From contig NZ_LMCY01000003.1 of assembly GCF_001425685.1 (NCBI RefSeq), positions 60,388 through 121,636 on the forward strand: a stretch of DNA of 61,249 nucleotides, in the 5' to 3' direction. The translations under genes and the position numbers were made by a program. Below the pieces are notes generated by a model. It saw only the letters and a list, made by a program, of their open reading frames with translations, was not told the origin of the DNA and ran no database searches. Source of the DNA: Massilia sp. Root335 (GTDB lineage: Bacteria > Pseudomonadota > Gammaproteobacteria > Burkholderiales > Burkholderiaceae_D). This document shows positions 10,054 through 20,954 of the stretch, piece by piece; positions within the stretch are counted from its first letter, which is position 1; the number at the start of each line of letters is the position of its first letter.

Positions 10054-10581
10054 TTACTTGTCGAGCAGTTTGAGGATGCGATCGGTGATGTCGATGCGCG
10101 GACTGGTCCAGATGGCTTCCTGCAGCACGACGTCGAGATGGTCCTGCTCGGCCACCTGTTCGATCAGTTTATAGGCTTTCTGCGCGATGGCGGCGCGCTC
10201 CTCGTTCTTGCGCTGGAACAGGTCCTCGTTGTACTCGCGCTGCATGCGCTGCACGTCCTTTTCCATGTCGAGCAGCTCGCGCGTGCGCTTGGTGCGGTCG
10301 ACGTCGGACAGTTTCGGCGCTTCCTCGTCGAACTTCTCGCGGCTCTGCTTGTAGCGCGCCAGCATGTCGTCGACCTGTTTCTGGCGCTTGGAGAATTCCG
10401 CCTGCAGCTTCGCGTCCGCCGCCTTGGCCAGCTTGGACTCGGTCATCAGGCGTTCCGTGTAGACGAAGCCGATGCGGCTCGGCACCGCGGTCTGCGCGGA
10501 CGCCTGCGCCATCGCACCGGCGCAGAGCAGCGCCAGCACCAGGCTACGCGGCAGCGAGGCTAACGATTTTTTCAACATCAT
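10054..10581 (-). CDS. skp: OmpH/Skp periplasmic chaperone
   Basis: Periplasmic holdase that carries unfolded outer-membrane proteins to the BAM complex. The 175-residue product has a signal peptide (lysines, then LPRSLVLALLCAGAMA, cleavage likely at ASA). The mature part RIGFVYTERLMTESKLAKAA opens the OmpH fold, and a long, highly charged alpha-helical arm follows (roughly residues 50-130), matching the jellyfish-tentacle helices of Skp. AAGGA lies 9 nt before the ATG at 10581. A TTG at 10590 and an ATG at 10578 are alternatives. It sits directly after bamA, its functional partner. Confidence 0.93.
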   Translation of the reverse strand: MMLKKSLASLPRSLVLALLCAGAMAQASAQTAVPSRIGFVYTERLMTESKLAKAADAKLQAEFSKRQKQVDDMLARYKQSREKFDEEAPKLSDVDRTKRTRELLDMEKDVQRMQREYNEDLFQRKNEERAAIAQKAYKLIEQVAEQDHLDVVLQEAIWTSPRIDITDRILKLLDK

Positions 10582-10614
10582 TCTTCGCAATCCTTGTCTC
10601 GGCGATGGGCCGTA

Positions 10615-12975
10615 TCAGAAACCGGTACCCATCTGGAACTGGAAGCGCTCCAGGCGATCGCCCGGCTTCGCGTTCAAGGGCTTAGCATAACTCAACTTCA
10701 GCGGCCCCACCGGGGAAATCCACGACAGGCCGATACCCGCCGAGTAGCGCAGCTGCGACGTGCGGATCGGCTCATGTTCCTGGTAGACCTGGCCGCCGTC
10801 GGCGAAGGTGAACCAGCGCAGCGAACGATCCTGGCCGCTGCCCGGGAACGGGAACTGCAGCTCGGCGTTGCCGATCACGCGCTTGGCGCCGCCCAGGGCG
10901 TCGTACGTGAACGGGTCGACGATGCCCAGCGACGAGCTCTCGTAGCCACGCACCGAGCCGATGCCGCCGCCGTAGAAGTTCTTGAAGACCGGGTACGAGT
11001 GGCCGCCGAGGCCCGCGCCGTAGTCCAGCTCACCCTTGAGCGCCAGGGTCATCCAGCGCGTGATCGGACGATACCACTGGTGTTCGTAGATGATGCGGTA
11101 GTACTTGGCGTCGCCGACGGCATCGATCTCGAAGTTGGCGCGCTGGTAGCGGCCGCGGGTCGGGGTGATGGCGGAGTCGCGCGAATCGCGGCCCCATGCC
11201 ACGGTCAGCGGGATCGCGTTGGTCGTCGCCGTGCCCACGCCGGTGCTCTTCGCGACCGCGTCCTTCGAGTTCTGCATCACGAACTGCTTGTACAGGGTCG
11301 GCGAGCTCTCGTCCGTCTCGAGCCTCGTGCGTTCCAGGCCGGCGCCGAAGTAGACGGTGTCGATTTCCGAGAACGGCACGCCGAACGTCAGGTTGCCGCC
11401 CTGCTGGCGCACGGTGTACGAACCGATGTTCAGCGCCGGCGGGCGCGACGTGCGCAGGTACAGCTGGAACGCGCGCTGGATGCCGTCGTCCGTGAAGTAC
11501 GGGTTGGTCTGGGCGAACGAGATCGTGCGGTTGTAGCGGCTCGTGTTCAGTTCCACGCCGACGGTGTTGCCGCTGCCGGCGAAGTTGGCCTGCGTGACCG
11601 ACGCCGTGAAGGTGAATTTTTCCGCCTGCGAGAACGCGCCGCCGACCATGAAGTTGCCGGTCGGTTTTTCGACGACGGCGATGTTCACGTCCACGGCATC
11701 GTTGGTGCCCTGCGCTTCCGGCGTCTCGACCGTCACGTCCTTGAAGTAGCCGAGGCGGTCGACGCGGTCGCGCGACAGCTTGACCCGGTTCGGGTCGTAC
11801 CACGAGCTTTCGAACTGGCGGAATTCGCGGCGGATCACTTCGTCGCGCGTGATCGTGTTGCCCGAGATGGTCATGTGGCGCACGTAGGCGCGCTTGCCCG
11901 GATCGACGAAGAACGTGAAGGCGACTTCGCGCTTCTCGCGGTTGATCTCGGGGTTCGCGGTAACGTTCGCGAACGCGTAGCCGAAGCTCGCGAGGCGGTC
12001 GGCGATGCGCTTGTTCGACGCTTCCTGCAGGTCGCCGGAATAGGTCTGGCCCGGCTTCAGCAGGATCAGGTTCTTGAGTTCCTGCTCGCGGCCGAACATC
12101 TCGCCGTCCATCTTGATGCCGGAGACGGTGTACTTCTCGCCTTCCGTGATGTTGATGGTGAGGTAGATGTCCTTCTTGTCCGGGGTGATCGAGACCTGCG
12201 TGGACTCGACGTTCACCTCCAGGTAGCCGTGATTCAGGTACCACGACTTGATCGATTCCAGGTCGCCCGTCAGCTTCTGCTTCGAGTACTGGTCGGCCTT
12301 CGAATACCAGGTGAACCAGCCCGACGTGTTCAGCTGCAGCAGCGCGCGCAGTTCCTTGTCCGAGAACGCCTTGTTGCCGACGATGTTGATCTGCTTGATC
12401 TTCGCGACGTCGCCCTCGTCCACGTTGAACATGATGTTCACGCGGTTACGCTCGATCGGGGTGACGGTGGTCGTGATCTTGACGCCGTACAGGCCGTGCG
12501 ACAGGTACTGGCGCTTGAGCTCCTGCTCGGCGCGGTCGACGGATGCCTTGTCGAAGATCTTGGTCTCGCCGACGCCGATTTCCTTCAGCGCCTTGACGAG
12601 CATGTCCTTTTCGAATTCCTTCGTGCCGGTAAAGTCGACCGCGGCGATGGCAGGACGTTCCTCGACCAGCACCACGAGCACGCCGTTTTCCTCTTCCAGG
12701 CGGATGTCCTTGAAGAAGCCGGTGGCATACAGCGCCTTGATCGCCGCGGTGCCCTTTTCATCGTCGAAGGTCTCGCCCACGCGCACCGGCAGGTAGCTGA
12801 ACACCGTGCCTGCCTCGGTCCGCTGGATGCCTTCGACCCGGATGTCCTTCACGACGAAGGGAGTGACGGCGGCGGCGTGGCCCGCGCACAGGGCCAGCAC
12901 GGCTGCGCCGATCATGCTGCGACGGGAGGGCAAGGCAAAACGCGATTGGGCAAAACGTTCGGGTTGTAGATTCAT
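10615..12975 (-). CDS. bamA: Outer membrane protein assembly factor BamA
   Basis: Central Omp85-family subunit of the BAM complex, inserting beta-barrel proteins into the outer membrane. The 786-residue precursor has an N-terminal signal (SMIGAAVLALCAGHAAA). Five POTRA domains follow (first: FVVKDIRVEGIQRTEAGTVF) to about residue 420, then the C-terminal 16-strand barrel. The lid-loop VRGY motif is present in GGIGSVRGYESSSLG. The protein ends in FQFQMGTGF, with the terminal phenylalanine typical of outer-membrane barrels. It is flanked by rseP upstream and skp downstream, the conserved envelope-biogenesis order. Confidence 0.97.
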   Translation of the reverse strand: MNLQPERFAQSRFALPSRRSMIGAAVLALCAGHAAAVTPFVVKDIRVEGIQRTEAGTVFSYLPVRVGETFDDEKGTAAIKALYATGFFKDIRLEEENGVLVVLVEERPAIAAVDFTGTKEFEKDMLVKALKEIGVGETKIFDKASVDRAEQELKRQYLSHGLYGVKITTTVTPIERNRVNIMFNVDEGDVAKIKQINIVGNKAFSDKELRALLQLNTSGWFTWYSKADQYSKQKLTGDLESIKSWYLNHGYLEVNVESTQVSITPDKKDIYLTINITEGEKYTVSGIKMDGEMFGREQELKNLILLKPGQTYSGDLQEASNKRIADRLASFGYAFANVTANPEINREKREVAFTFFVDPGKRAYVRHMTISGNTITRDEVIRREFRQFESSWYDPNRVKLSRDRVDRLGYFKDVTVETPEAQGTNDAVDVNIAVVEKPTGNFMVGGAFSQAEKFTFTASVTQANFAGSGNTVGVELNTSRYNRTISFAQTNPYFTDDGIQRAFQLYLRTSRPPALNIGSYTVRQQGGNLTFGVPFSEIDTVYFGAGLERTRLETDESSPTLYKQFVMQNSKDAVAKSTGVGTATTNAIPLTVAWGRDSRDSAITPTRGRYQRANFEIDAVGDAKYYRIIYEHQWYRPITRWMTLALKGELDYGAGLGGHSYPVFKNFYGGGIGSVRGYESSSLGIVDPFTYDALGGAKRVIGNAELQFPFPGSGQDRSLRWFTFADGGQVYQEHEPIRTSQLRYSAGIGLSWISPVGPLKLSYAKPLNAKPGDRLERFQFQMGTGF

Positions 12976-13096
12976 CGGTTAGATCAATGGGTCAGTCATA
13001 GGACAACGTTACGTATCGTCGCCCGGGCTTGTACCGCTTGGCCGGACACTCCGGCGCCCGCCGCAGGCGCAGCGTACGTATCGGAGTGCCGTGTGT

Positions 13097-14446
13097 TCAG
13101 AGCAGTCGCACCAGGTCGTTGAAGACGGCAAGCGCCATCAGCATGAACAGCAGGCCCACCCCGGCACGCTGCGCGATCTCGCCGATCCGCGCGGGCAAGG
13201 GTCGCCCGGTCAAAACTTCCAGCGAATAATACAGCAAATGGCCACCGTCCAGAACGGGAATTGGTAACAGATTCATTACACCCAGGCTGATCGAGATGAA
13301 GGCGATGAACTCGAGGAAGGGCTCGAGGCCCGAGCGCGCGGTCTGTCCGGCCACGTCGGCGATCGTGATCGGGCCCGTCACGTTTTTCAGCGAGACCTCG
13401 CCGACGATCATCTTGGCGATCATCTTGACGGTCAGCGCGCTCGTCTCCCACGTGCGCTGCGCGCCCTTCGCAAAGGCGGCCAGCGGGCCCGCCTGCACCG
13501 TCACCAACTCGGGCGCCTGGGCGATCATCAGCTTCACGAGGCCCCTGCCCGACTGCGGCTCGCGCTCCGGCGTGAGGGGCAGCACGAGCTGCTCCGCTCC
13601 CCGCTGCACGCCGACCTGCAGCGTCCTGCCGGCCGCGCCGCGCACGGCGTCGATGAAGGCGATGCCGTCGAGAATGGGCTTGCCGTCGATGGACGTCACG
13701 AGGTCGCCCTGGCGCAGGCCCGCGCGCGCGGCGGCGCCGCCCGGCAGGACCTTGTCGATGGTCGCCCGCGGGCGCCACATCTGCATGCCGAGCACGCCCA
13801 GCACGTCGCCGTCGACGTCGAGGCCGGCCATGCGGTCGGCCGGCAGCACGGCGCGGTAGGCGGCGCCGCTGGTCGCGCCGGGGCCGTGCAGCGTCAGCTC
13901 GGCCGCGCGCTTGTCGATGGCGGCGCGCACGATCTCCCAGCGCAGCTCCGTCCACGACTGCACCGGACGGCCGTTGACGGCCGTGACGACGTCGCCGCCG
14001 CGCACGCCGGCCACGTACACGGCGGACGTCGGCGCCATCGCGCGAAGGCGCGTGCCCGGCTCCTCTTTCCCGTGCATGAACAGGCCCGCCATCAGGACGA
14101 TGGCGAGGATGAAGTTGGCGATGGGGCCGGCCGCGACGATGGCGATGCGCTTCCACACGTTCTGGCGCGTGAATTCGCGCGGCAGGTCGCGGTCGTCGGT
14201 GGGCGCGGTCGACGGGTCGCGCGCGTCGAGCATCTTGACGTAGCCGCCGATGGGCAGCATGGAGATCGCCCATTCCGTCTGGTCCGGACCGAAGCGGCGC
14301 GACCACACGATGCGCCCCATGCCGATCGAGAAGCGCAGCACCTTCACGCCGCACAGGCGCGCGACGGCGTAGTGGCCCAGTTCGTGGAAGATGATCAGGG
14401 GGCCCAGCGCCAGGATGAACGCCAGCAGGGTGTGGATCAGGTTCAT
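13097..14446 (-). CDS. rseP: Site-2 zinc metalloprotease RseP
   Basis: Intramembrane M50 protease that cleaves anti-sigma factor RseA after DegS, releasing sigma-E, and clears remnant signal peptides. The 449-residue protein has the zinc motif HELGH in the first transmembrane helix (LIIFHELGHYAVARLCGVKV). It then has two tandem periplasmic PDZ domains (about residues 120-300, VYVAGVRGGDVVTAVNGRPV and GLRQGDLVTSIDGKPI) and the C-terminal NxxPxPxLDGG motif MNLLPIPVLDGGHLLYY. Lengths and order match E. coli RseP. Downstream bamA makes sense because envelope protein assembly is its main stress input. Confidence 0.96.
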   Translation of the reverse strand: MNLIHTLLAFILALGPLIIFHELGHYAVARLCGVKVLRFSIGMGRIVWSRRFGPDQTEWAISMLPIGGYVKMLDARDPSTAPTDDRDLPREFTRQNVWKRIAIVAAGPIANFILAIVLMAGLFMHGKEEPGTRLRAMAPTSAVYVAGVRGGDVVTAVNGRPVQSWTELRWEIVRAAIDKRAAELTLHGPGATSGAAYRAVLPADRMAGLDVDGDVLGVLGMQMWRPRATIDKVLPGGAAARAGLRQGDLVTSIDGKPILDGIAFIDAVRGAAGRTLQVGVQRGAEQLVLPLTPEREPQSGRGLVKLMIAQAPELVTVQAGPLAAFAKGAQRTWETSALTVKMIAKMIVGEVSLKNVTGPITIADVAGQTARSGLEPFLEFIAFISISLGVMNLLPIPVLDGGHLLYYSLEVLTGRPLPARIGEIAQRAGVGLLFMLMALAVFNDLVRLL

Positions 14447-14480
14447 GACTTTCTCCCGTCAGGGCCCGCTCAAGATCGGA

Positions 14481-15650
14481 TTACAGCGCATGCACGATGC
14501 GTTCGGCCGCGGCGCGGGCACGCGCGTCCTGGGCCATCACGGCCTCGATGCTGCTGGCCGCACCGTGCGGGTTCTCGTCCATCACGCGGCGCACGACCAG
14601 GTCGATGGCGCGGAACCCGATGCGGCGCTCCAGGAAGGCTTGGACCGCGATTTCGTTCGCCGCGTTCAGCAATGCGGGCGCCGTGCCGCCCGCGCGCAAG
14701 GCGTCGAACGCGAGCGCGAGGCACGGGAAGCGGTCGAAATCGGGCTTGTGGAATTGCAGCGCGGCCCACTGCGTCAGGTCGAGCTGCTCGACGCCGGACG
14801 CGATGCGCTCCGGGTAGGCCAGCGCGTGGGCGATGGGCGTGCGCATGTCCGGGTTCCCCAGCTGGGCCAGCACGGAGCCGTCGACGTACGACACCATCGA
14901 GTGGATCACGCTTTGCGGGTGGATCACGACTTCGATCCGGTCGGCCGGCGCGCCGAACAGCCAGTGCGCCTCGATCACTTCGAGGCCCTTGTTCATCATC
15001 GTGGCCGAGTCGACCGAGATCTTGCGGCCCATCGACCAGTTCGGATGCTTGCACGCCTCTTCCGGCGTGACGGCCTCCAGCGTCTCGACGGCGCGGTTGA
15101 GGAACGGGCCGCCCGATGCGGTCAGCAGGATCTTCGCCACGCCGGCCGCGTCGGGCGACCGGCCGTACGTGCCGGGCAGCGACTGGAAGATGGCGTTGTG
15201 TTCGCTGTCGATGGGCAGCAGGGTCGCCTTGTGCTCCTTGACGGCGTCCATGAACAGCTGGCCGGACATGACGAGCGCTTCCTTGTTGGCCAGCAGGACT
15301 TTCTTGCCCGCGCGCGCGGCCGCGAGCGTGGGCGCGAGGCCGGCGGCGCCGACGATGGCGGCCATCACCGTATCCGTCTCCGGGCTGGACGCGATCTCGC
15401 ACAGCGCCGCTTCGCCGTGGGCGACGTCGATGGGCAGGCCGGCCAGCAGGTCGCGCAGGCGCGCGGCCGCTTCCGGCGTGCCGACGACGGCGCGCTGCGG
15501 CAGGAAGACGCGGCATTGCGCGGCGAGCGCGTCCACGCGTTCGTGCGCGCTCAGCGCATGGACACGGTATTGGCCGGGATGACGGGCGAGCACGTCGAGG
15601 GTCGAGACGCCGATCGAACCGGTGGCGCCCAGAATAGTGATGCGTTGCAT
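14481..15650 (-). CDS. dxr: 1-deoxy-D-xylulose 5-phosphate reductoisomerase
   Basis: Second step of the MEP isoprenoid pathway: NADPH-dependent conversion of DXP to MEP. The 389-residue protein starts with the Rossmann motif [20 protein letters not shown], followed by [23 protein letters not shown] and [20 protein letters not shown], which contain the metal- and substrate-binding residues. The start at 15650 has GGAA about 7 nt upstream; an ATG at 15662 in frame is possible but overlaps that ribosome-binding site. Its product IPP feeds the neighbouring uppS. Confidence 0.96.
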   Translation of the reverse strand: MQRITILGATGSIGVSTLDVLARHPGQYRVHALSAHERVDALAAQCRVFLPQRAVVGTPEAAARLRDLLAGLPIDVAHGEAALCEIASSPETDTVMAAIVGAAGLAPTLAAARAGKKVLLANKEALVMSGQLFMDAVKEHKATLLPIDSEHNAIFQSLPGTYGRSPDAAGVAKILLTASGGPFLNRAVETLEAVTPEEACKHPNWSMGRKISVDSATMMNKGLEVIEAHWLFGAPADRIEVVIHPQSVIHSMVSYVDGSVLAQLGNPDMRTPIAHALAYPERIASGVEQLDLTQWAALQFHKPDFDRFPCLALAFDALRAGGTAPALLNAANEIAVQAFLERRIGFRAIDLVVRRVMDENPHGAASSIEAVMAQDARARAAAERIVHAL

Positions 15651-15780
15651 GTTGCGTTCCATTGTCAAGGTCGTTCCAACATGGGCTGGCGCGGCGCTGG
15701 CCGCCGGCATGATGGCATTCTTGCACGGCGCGTGCCGCGACGGCGCCCGCCCGCGTCGAACGACCCGTTGTCCAGCTTTA

Positions 15781-16607
15781 TCAGAGGCGCGAGCCGATCA
15801 GGGCCGCGAGGGGCAGCACGGGGACCAGCGCGTCGATCCGGTCCAGCACGCCGCCGTGACCGGGCAGCAGGTTGCTGCTGTCCTTCATGCCGGCGCGGCG
15901 CTTGAGCTGGGATTCGAACAGGTCGCCGACGATGCTGGCGGCAACCATCAGCACGAGCACCACGACCAGCGCCGGCCAGCCGTAGTGGTGCTGGACGCGC
16001 GCGGCGAAGGTGTTCGCAAAGGCGTCGCCGCCGAACTGGACCGAGAGGCCGGCCAGCACGAGCACGGCGATGCCGCCGCCGATCGCGCCTTCCCACGATT
16101 TGCCTGGCGAGATGGACGGTGCCAGCTTGCGCTTGCCGAATGCCTTGCCGGAGAAATAGGCGCCGATGTCGGCCACCCACACGATCGCGAGCACGGACAG
16201 CAGGAACAGCGGCGAGTGCGAGTACAGATCGACGATGGCGGCAAAGCAGCCGACCACCGCGAACGCGTACACGAGCGACAGCAGCGTGTTGGCCGGCGTG
16301 CCCAGCGGCGGGAGGCCGGTCTTGAGCGACGGCGCGAACCGGGCGATCCACAAGGCCACGCTGAGGGCGGCCCAGAACGACAGGTTCGTGTGCCCCGTGA
16401 ACACGGAGATGGCGAACACGCTGGCCCAGACGATGGCGATCACGTGGGCATTGTGCGTGTCCGGATTGAACAGCCGGAAGCATTCCCAGATGGCGGCGCC
16501 GAAGAACGCCGTCGCCACGACCGCGAACGCCGTGTAGTTGTTGAAGTAAAGGACTGGCAGCAACACTGCCAGCAGCACGACGGCGGTAATGACGCGGGTC
16601 TTGAGCA

Positions 16608-16608
<1 letters not shown>
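15781..16608 (-). CDS. cdsA: Phosphatidate cytidylyltransferase
   Basis: Integral membrane enzyme making CDP-diacylglycerol from phosphatidic acid and CTP, the branch point for all phospholipids. The 275-residue protein is mostly hydrophobic with about eight predicted helices. It carries the CDS signature near its C-terminus: [31 protein letters not shown] and [17 protein letters not shown], holding the metal-binding aspartates. The start at 16608 overlaps the last base of the uppS stop, indicating coupling. The upstream open frame to 16947 belongs to shadow sequence inside uppS. Confidence 0.95.
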
Positions 16609-17366
<758 letters not shown>

Positions 17367-17430
17367 AAATCTGGCCAAATGGCGGCGGTGGTCTAACGGA
17401 CTGCAAATGAACTGCGACAAAAGGTGGAAC

Positions 17431-17458
17431 GGACCGGTCAGGCCTTGCCTGCCGGTCC
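17431..17458 (-). terminator. Hairpin between frr and uppS, possible attenuator
   Basis: GGACCGG, one bulged base, CAGG (17431-17442) pairs with CCTG CCGGTCC (17448-17458) across a 5-nt loop, an 11-bp stem with one bulge. A weak U-stretch appears only about 10 nt past the stem on the minus strand, so full termination is doubtful. The position suggests modulation of read-through from frr into the uppS-cdsA-dxr group. Confidence 0.3.
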
Positions 17459-17503
17459 GACGTCCACAACGATACGCGGCCGCAACGGGCGCCGCAATAC
17501 GGA

Positions 17504-18064
17504 TCACACGGTCATGACTTCTTTTTCTTTTTCGGCAACCAGCTTGTCGATGTCGACGACGGCCTTGTCGGTCATCTTCTGGACATCGTCCTGGGCGCGG
17601 CGCTCGTCGTCTTCCGAGATCGCCTTGTCCTTGACCAGTTTCTTCAACTGTTCGTTGGCATCGCGGCGCACGTTACGCACCGCGATTTTCGCATCTTCCG
17701 CTTCCGACTTGCACAGCTTGACCATTTCCTTGCGGCGCTCTTCCGTCAGGGCCGGGGTCGGCACGCGGACCAGCTCGCCGAACGTCGACGGGTTCAGGCC
17801 CAGGTCGGATTCGCGGATCGCCTTTTCGATGACGTTCAGCATCTTCTTTTCGTAGGGCTGAACGCCGATGGTGCGGGCGTCGATGAGGGTCAGGTTGGCG
17901 ACCATCGGCAGCGCGGTGGGCGAGCCATAGTAATCGACCATCACGTGGTCCAGGATGCCGGTGTGGGCGCGGCCGGTGCGAACCTTGGCCAGGTTGCCTC
18001 TCAGGGTTTCGATGGACTTCGCCATCTTGTCCTGGGCACTTTTTTTAACGTCAGCGACGGACAT
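17504..18064 (-). CDS. frr: Ribosome recycling factor
   Basis: Works with EF-G to split post-termination ribosomes. The 186-residue length equals the family norm. Conserved stretches include [50 protein letters not shown] and the C-terminal helix [18 protein letters not shown]. The start [14 protein letters not shown] at 18064 follows CAGGAG. The upstream frame to 18199 was rejected because it overlaps pyrH and looks like shadow sequence. It follows pyrH in the conserved rpsB-tsf-pyrH-frr operon. Confidence 0.97.
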   Translation of the reverse strand: MSVADVKKSAQDKMAKSIETLRGNLAKVRTGRAHTGILDHVMVDYYGSPTALPMVANLTLIDARTIGVQPYEKKMLNVIEKAIRESDLGLNPSTFGELVRVPTPALTEERRKEMVKLCKSEAEDAKIAVRNVRRDANEQLKKLVKDKAISEDDERRAQDDVQKMTDKAVVDIDKLVAEKEKEVMTV

Positions 18065-18093
18065 GCTGCTCTCCTGTGTTTCTGAATATTGAG

Positions 18094-18810
18094 TTAAACG
18101 TGTACCAGTGTACCCTCGTCCTCGCCCATGATCACGCGCATGAGCGCGCCCGGCTTGACGATCGAGAACACCTTGATCGGCAGCTTCTGGTCGCGGCACA
18201 GGGCGAACGCGGTGGCGTCCATCACCTGCAGGTGCTTGGCGATCGCTTCGTCGAACGAGATCGACTCGTAGCGGGTCGCGTGCGGGTCCTTCTTGGGATC
18301 GGCAGTATATACGCCATCGACCTTGGTTGCCTTCAACACGATCTGCGCCGAGATTTCCGAACCGCGCAGCGCGGCGGCCGTGTCGGTGGTAAAGAACGGG
18401 TTGCCCGTGCCCGCGGCGAACACGACGACCTTGCCCTCTTCCAGGTATTGCAGCGCCTTGGGACGCACGTACGGCTCGACCACCTGCTCGATGCCGATGG
18501 CCGACATCACGCGCGCGGTGATGCCCTGCTGGCGCATGGCGTCGGCCAGCGCGAGCGCATTCATCACGGTGGCCAGCATGCCCATGTAGTCGGCCGTCGC
18601 GCGGTCCATGCCCTGCGCACCAGGCGCCACGCCGCGGAAGATGTTGCCGCCGCCAATCACCACTGCCAGTTCCACACCCAGCTTCGACACCTCCGCGACG
18701 TCGGCGACCATGCGTTCGATGGTGGCGCGGTTGATGCCGAACGGATCGTCGCCCATCAGCGCTTCGCCAGACAGTTTGAGAAGGACTCGTTGGTAGGCTG
18801 GTTTTGTCAT
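18094..18810 (-). CDS. pyrH: UMP kinase
   Basis: Phosphorylates UMP to UDP in pyrimidine nucleotide synthesis; bacterial enzymes are hexameric and allosterically controlled by GTP and UTP. The 238-residue protein has the amino-acid-kinase fold motifs [11 protein letters not shown] at the N-terminus, [11 protein letters not shown] and [15 protein letters not shown], and [16 protein letters not shown] for nucleotide binding. The start at 18810 has CAGGAG 8 nt upstream, better than the in-frame ATG at 18831. Confidence 0.97.
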   Translation of the reverse strand: MTKPAYQRVLLKLSGEALMGDDPFGINRATIERMVADVAEVSKLGVELAVVIGGGNIFRGVAPGAQGMDRATADYMGMLATVMNALALADAMRQQGITARVMSAIGIEQVVEPYVRPKALQYLEEGKVVVFAAGTGNPFFTTDTAAALRGSEISAQIVLKATKVDGVYTADPKKDPHATRYESISFDEAIAKHLQVMDATAFALCRDQKLPIKVFSIVKPGALMRVIMGEDEGTLVHV

Positions 18811-18880
18811 GAATGGGGCTCCTGAGGTCATTGGATGTTTCGAATTCGGTACTACGCCGGCCGGGATACCGCCGGTTGTG

Positions 18881-18902
18881 AAAACGGGCCTTGCGGCCCG
18901 TT
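18881..18902 (-). terminator. Terminator-like hairpin between tsf and pyrH
   Basis: A perfect 8-bp stem (AACGGGCC at 18883-18890, GGCCCGTT at 18895-18902) with a 4-nt loop. On the minus strand the stem runs into a UUUU tract. It lies eight bases past the tsf stop and would reduce transcription from tsf into pyrH and frr. Confidence 0.7.
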
Positions 18903-18909
18903 CTCTTTA

Positions 18910-19818
18910 TTACTGCTTGACAGCAGCCATCTGTGCTGCCACTTCCGCTGCGAAGTCGTCGACCTTCTTCTCGATGCCTTCGCCGACCACGTACATCGTG
19001 AATGCCTTCACGGTGGTGTTGGCGGCCTTCAGCATCTGCTCGATGCTCTGCTTGTCGTTCTTCACGAACGCCTGGTTCAGCAGCGACACTTCTTTCAGGT
19101 ACTTCTGCACCGAACCGTCGATACGCTTGGCGACGATCTCGGCCGATTGCGGCTGCTTGCCTTCGGCGACGGCCTTGTCGGCGTCTTCCTGGGCTTTCAG
19201 CTGAGCAACCGAACGCTCTTTCTCGATCAGCTCGGCCGGCACTTGCTCGGACGACAGGGCGACCGGCTTCATCGCGGCGATGTGCATGGCCACGTCTTTA
19301 CCGACCTGCTCGTCGGCGCCGTCGTAGTCGACGATGACGCCGATGCGGGTGCCGTGCAGGTACGACGCCAGCTTGCCGGTGGTTTCGAAGCGCTGGAAAC
19401 GACGCACGGTCATATTCTCGCCGATTTTACCGATCAGCGCCGTACGCACGTCGTCGAAGGTCTTGCCGTCGACCGGCAGGGCGGCCAGGGCGGCGACGTC
19501 GGCCGGGTTGTTCTCGGCGACCAGCTTGGCGGCCAGGTTGCACATGGCCAGGAAGTCGTCGTTCTTGGCGACGAAGTCGGTTTCGCTGTTGACTTCGACC
19601 AGCGCGCCGATGTTGCCGGCGACGTAAGCGGACACCACGCCTTCGGCGGTGATGCGCGACGCGGCTTTCGAGGCCTTGCCGCCCAGCTTGACGCGCAGGA
19701 TCTCTTCGGCACGTGCCATGTCGCCTTCGGCTTCGTTCAGTGCCTTCTTGCATTCCATCATCGGGGCGTCGGTCTTGGCGCGCAGTTCGCCAACCATCGC
19801 TGCAGTAATCGCTGCCAT
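18910..19818 (-). CDS. tsf: Translation elongation factor Ts
   Basis: Guanine-nucleotide exchange factor for EF-Tu. The 302-residue protein starts with the N-terminal UBA-like module [24 protein letters not shown] and contains the core motif [16 protein letters not shown] that contacts EF-Tu, then NIGALVE and the dimerisation/coiled-coil part toward the C-terminus. AGGAG sits 7 nt before the ATG. It follows rpsB across a 143-bp gap that carries a terminator hairpin. Confidence 0.98.
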   Translation of the reverse strand: MAAITAAMVGELRAKTDAPMMECKKALNEAEGDMARAEEILRVKLGGKASKAASRITAEGVVSAYVAGNIGALVEVNSETDFVAKNDDFLAMCNLAAKLVAENNPADVAALAALPVDGKTFDDVRTALIGKIGENMTVRRFQRFETTGKLASYLHGTRIGVIVDYDGADEQVGKDVAMHIAAMKPVALSSEQVPAELIEKERSVAQLKAQEDADKAVAEGKQPQSAEIVAKRIDGSVQKYLKEVSLLNQAFVKNDKQSIEQMLKAANTTVKAFTMYVVGEGIEKKVDDFAAEVAAQMAAVKQ

Positions 19819-19895
19819 GTCATTTCTCCTAAAAGCGGAACAAGCCGTCGGTTGCGACGTCTTGCATATTGTTAATCTATCCAGGAATTGCTTGC

Positions 19896-19931
19896 AAAAA
19901 GGGGCGCTCGACTTAGGCTCGGCGCCCCTTT
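19896..19931 (-). terminator. Terminator hairpin between rpsB and tsf
   Basis: A 10-bp stem (AAAGGGGCGC at 19898-19907, GCGCCCCTTT at 19922-19931) with a 14-nt loop. On the minus strand the descending arm ends in a run of five Us. It can act as a partial terminator or attenuator, letting S2 be made in excess of EF-Ts. Confidence 0.75.
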
Positions 19932-19961
19932 GCTGCTCGGCGGGCCAGCGCCCGCCGGACC

Positions 19962-20708
19962 TTAAGCTTGCTCGGAAACTTCGACGAAGTCGTCGGCCGA
20001 CTTGACCATCTCGACGATTTCGTTGGTGGCGTTCGCACGGCCTTCCAGGATCGCATCGGCGACGCCGCGTGCGTACAGGGTGATGGCTTTCGACGAATCG
20101 TCGTTACCCGGGATGACGTGGGTCACGCCTTCCGGCGAGTGGTTGGTGTCGACCACGCCGATGACCGGGATGCCCAGCTTGCCGGCTTCGGTGATGGCGC
20201 CCTTGTGGTAGCCGACGTCGACGACGAAGATCGCGTCCGGCACGCCCTGCAGGTCCTTGATGCCGCCGATCGACTTCTGCAGCTTTTCCAGTTCGCGCGA
20301 GAACATCAGCGCTTCTTTCTTGCTCATCTTCTCGACTTCACCCGATTCGATCTGCGCTTCCATGTCCTTCAGGCGCTTGATCGAGGTCTTGATGGTCTTG
20401 AAGTTGGTCAGCATGCCGCCCAGCCAGCGCTGGTCGACGTACGGCACGCCGGCGCGCTGCGCTTCGGCGGCGATGATGTCACGGGCCTGGCGCTTGGTGC
20501 CCACCAGCAGGATCGTGCCGCGGTTGGCGGCGATCTGCTTGATGGTCTTCATCGCATCCTGATACATCGCCATGGTCTTTTCCAGGTTGATGATGTGGAT
20601 CTTGTTGCGATGACCGAAGATGAACGGGGCCATTTTCGGGTTCCAGAAACGGGTCTGGTGGCCGAAGTGAACACCGGCTTCCAGCATTTCGCGCATAGTG
20701 ACAGACAT
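19962..20708 (-). CDS. rpsB: 30S ribosomal protein S2
   Basis: Small-subunit ribosomal protein that binds last, near the mRNA exit. The 248-residue protein has the family signature [20 protein letters not shown] and later [37 protein letters not shown], and [26 protein letters not shown] lies upstream of the start. It is the first gene of the translation/envelope operon and is preceded by a recognisable sigma70 promoter with a leader of about 120 nt. S2 is known to autoregulate its own mRNA in other bacteria, but no specific leader structure was identified here. Confidence 0.98.
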   Translation of the reverse strand: MSVTMREMLEAGVHFGHQTRFWNPKMAPFIFGHRNKIHIINLEKTMAMYQDAMKTIKQIAANRGTILLVGTKRQARDIIAAEAQRAGVPYVDQRWLGGMLTNFKTIKTSIKRLKDMEAQIESGEVEKMSKKEALMFSRELEKLQKSIGGIKDLQGVPDAIFVVDVGYHKGAITEAGKLGIPVIGVVDTNHSPEGVTHVIPGNDDSSKAITLYARGVADAILEGRANATNEIVEMVKSADDFVEVSEQA

Positions 20709-20837
20709 TGTAATTCTCCAGGGTTGGTTCTTGAACGACGGCCAGCCACCCTTCCGGGCACCCTTGTCGGCCGCATTCGCGATTTAAAAAAAGCGTAATT
20801 TCTCAAGCTTGCCCGATACGAACACGAGCAACCCGAG

Positions 20838-20866
20838 ATTCTAGCGGGATTCGACGCGGATTTCAA
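20838..20866 (-). promoter_or_regulatory. Predicted sigma70 promoter of rpsB operon
   Basis: Read on the minus strand: TTGAAA (20866-20861), a 17-nt spacer, then TAGAAT (20843-20838). Both hexamers match consensus at five of six positions with ideal spacing. The expected transcript start near 20831 gives a leader of about 120 nt before rpsB. Confidence 0.7.
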
Positions 20867-20902
20867 GCTTGCGCACGCGTGCGCTTCTCCGGCCGCACGC
20901 CA

Positions 20903-20929
20903 TGGGGCGGCCACGGCCCGGCCGCCCCA
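20903..20929. repeat. Perfect GC-rich dyad between the rpsB and map promoters
   Basis: TGGGGCGGCC (20903-20912) and its exact complement (20920-20929) flank a 7-nt loop. It lies upstream of both predicted promoters, so it is probably not transcribed from either. It could be a protein-binding site or simply high-GC chance. Confidence 0.5.
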
Positions 20930-20954
20930 CGGCCCGACCGGCTTCCGAATCACA

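Noticed and set aside
13010..13083. Two copies of TACGTATCG between rseP and bamA
   Set aside because: Two 9-bp copies 65 bp apart, with no dyad or promoter tied to them; too weak to call an operator.
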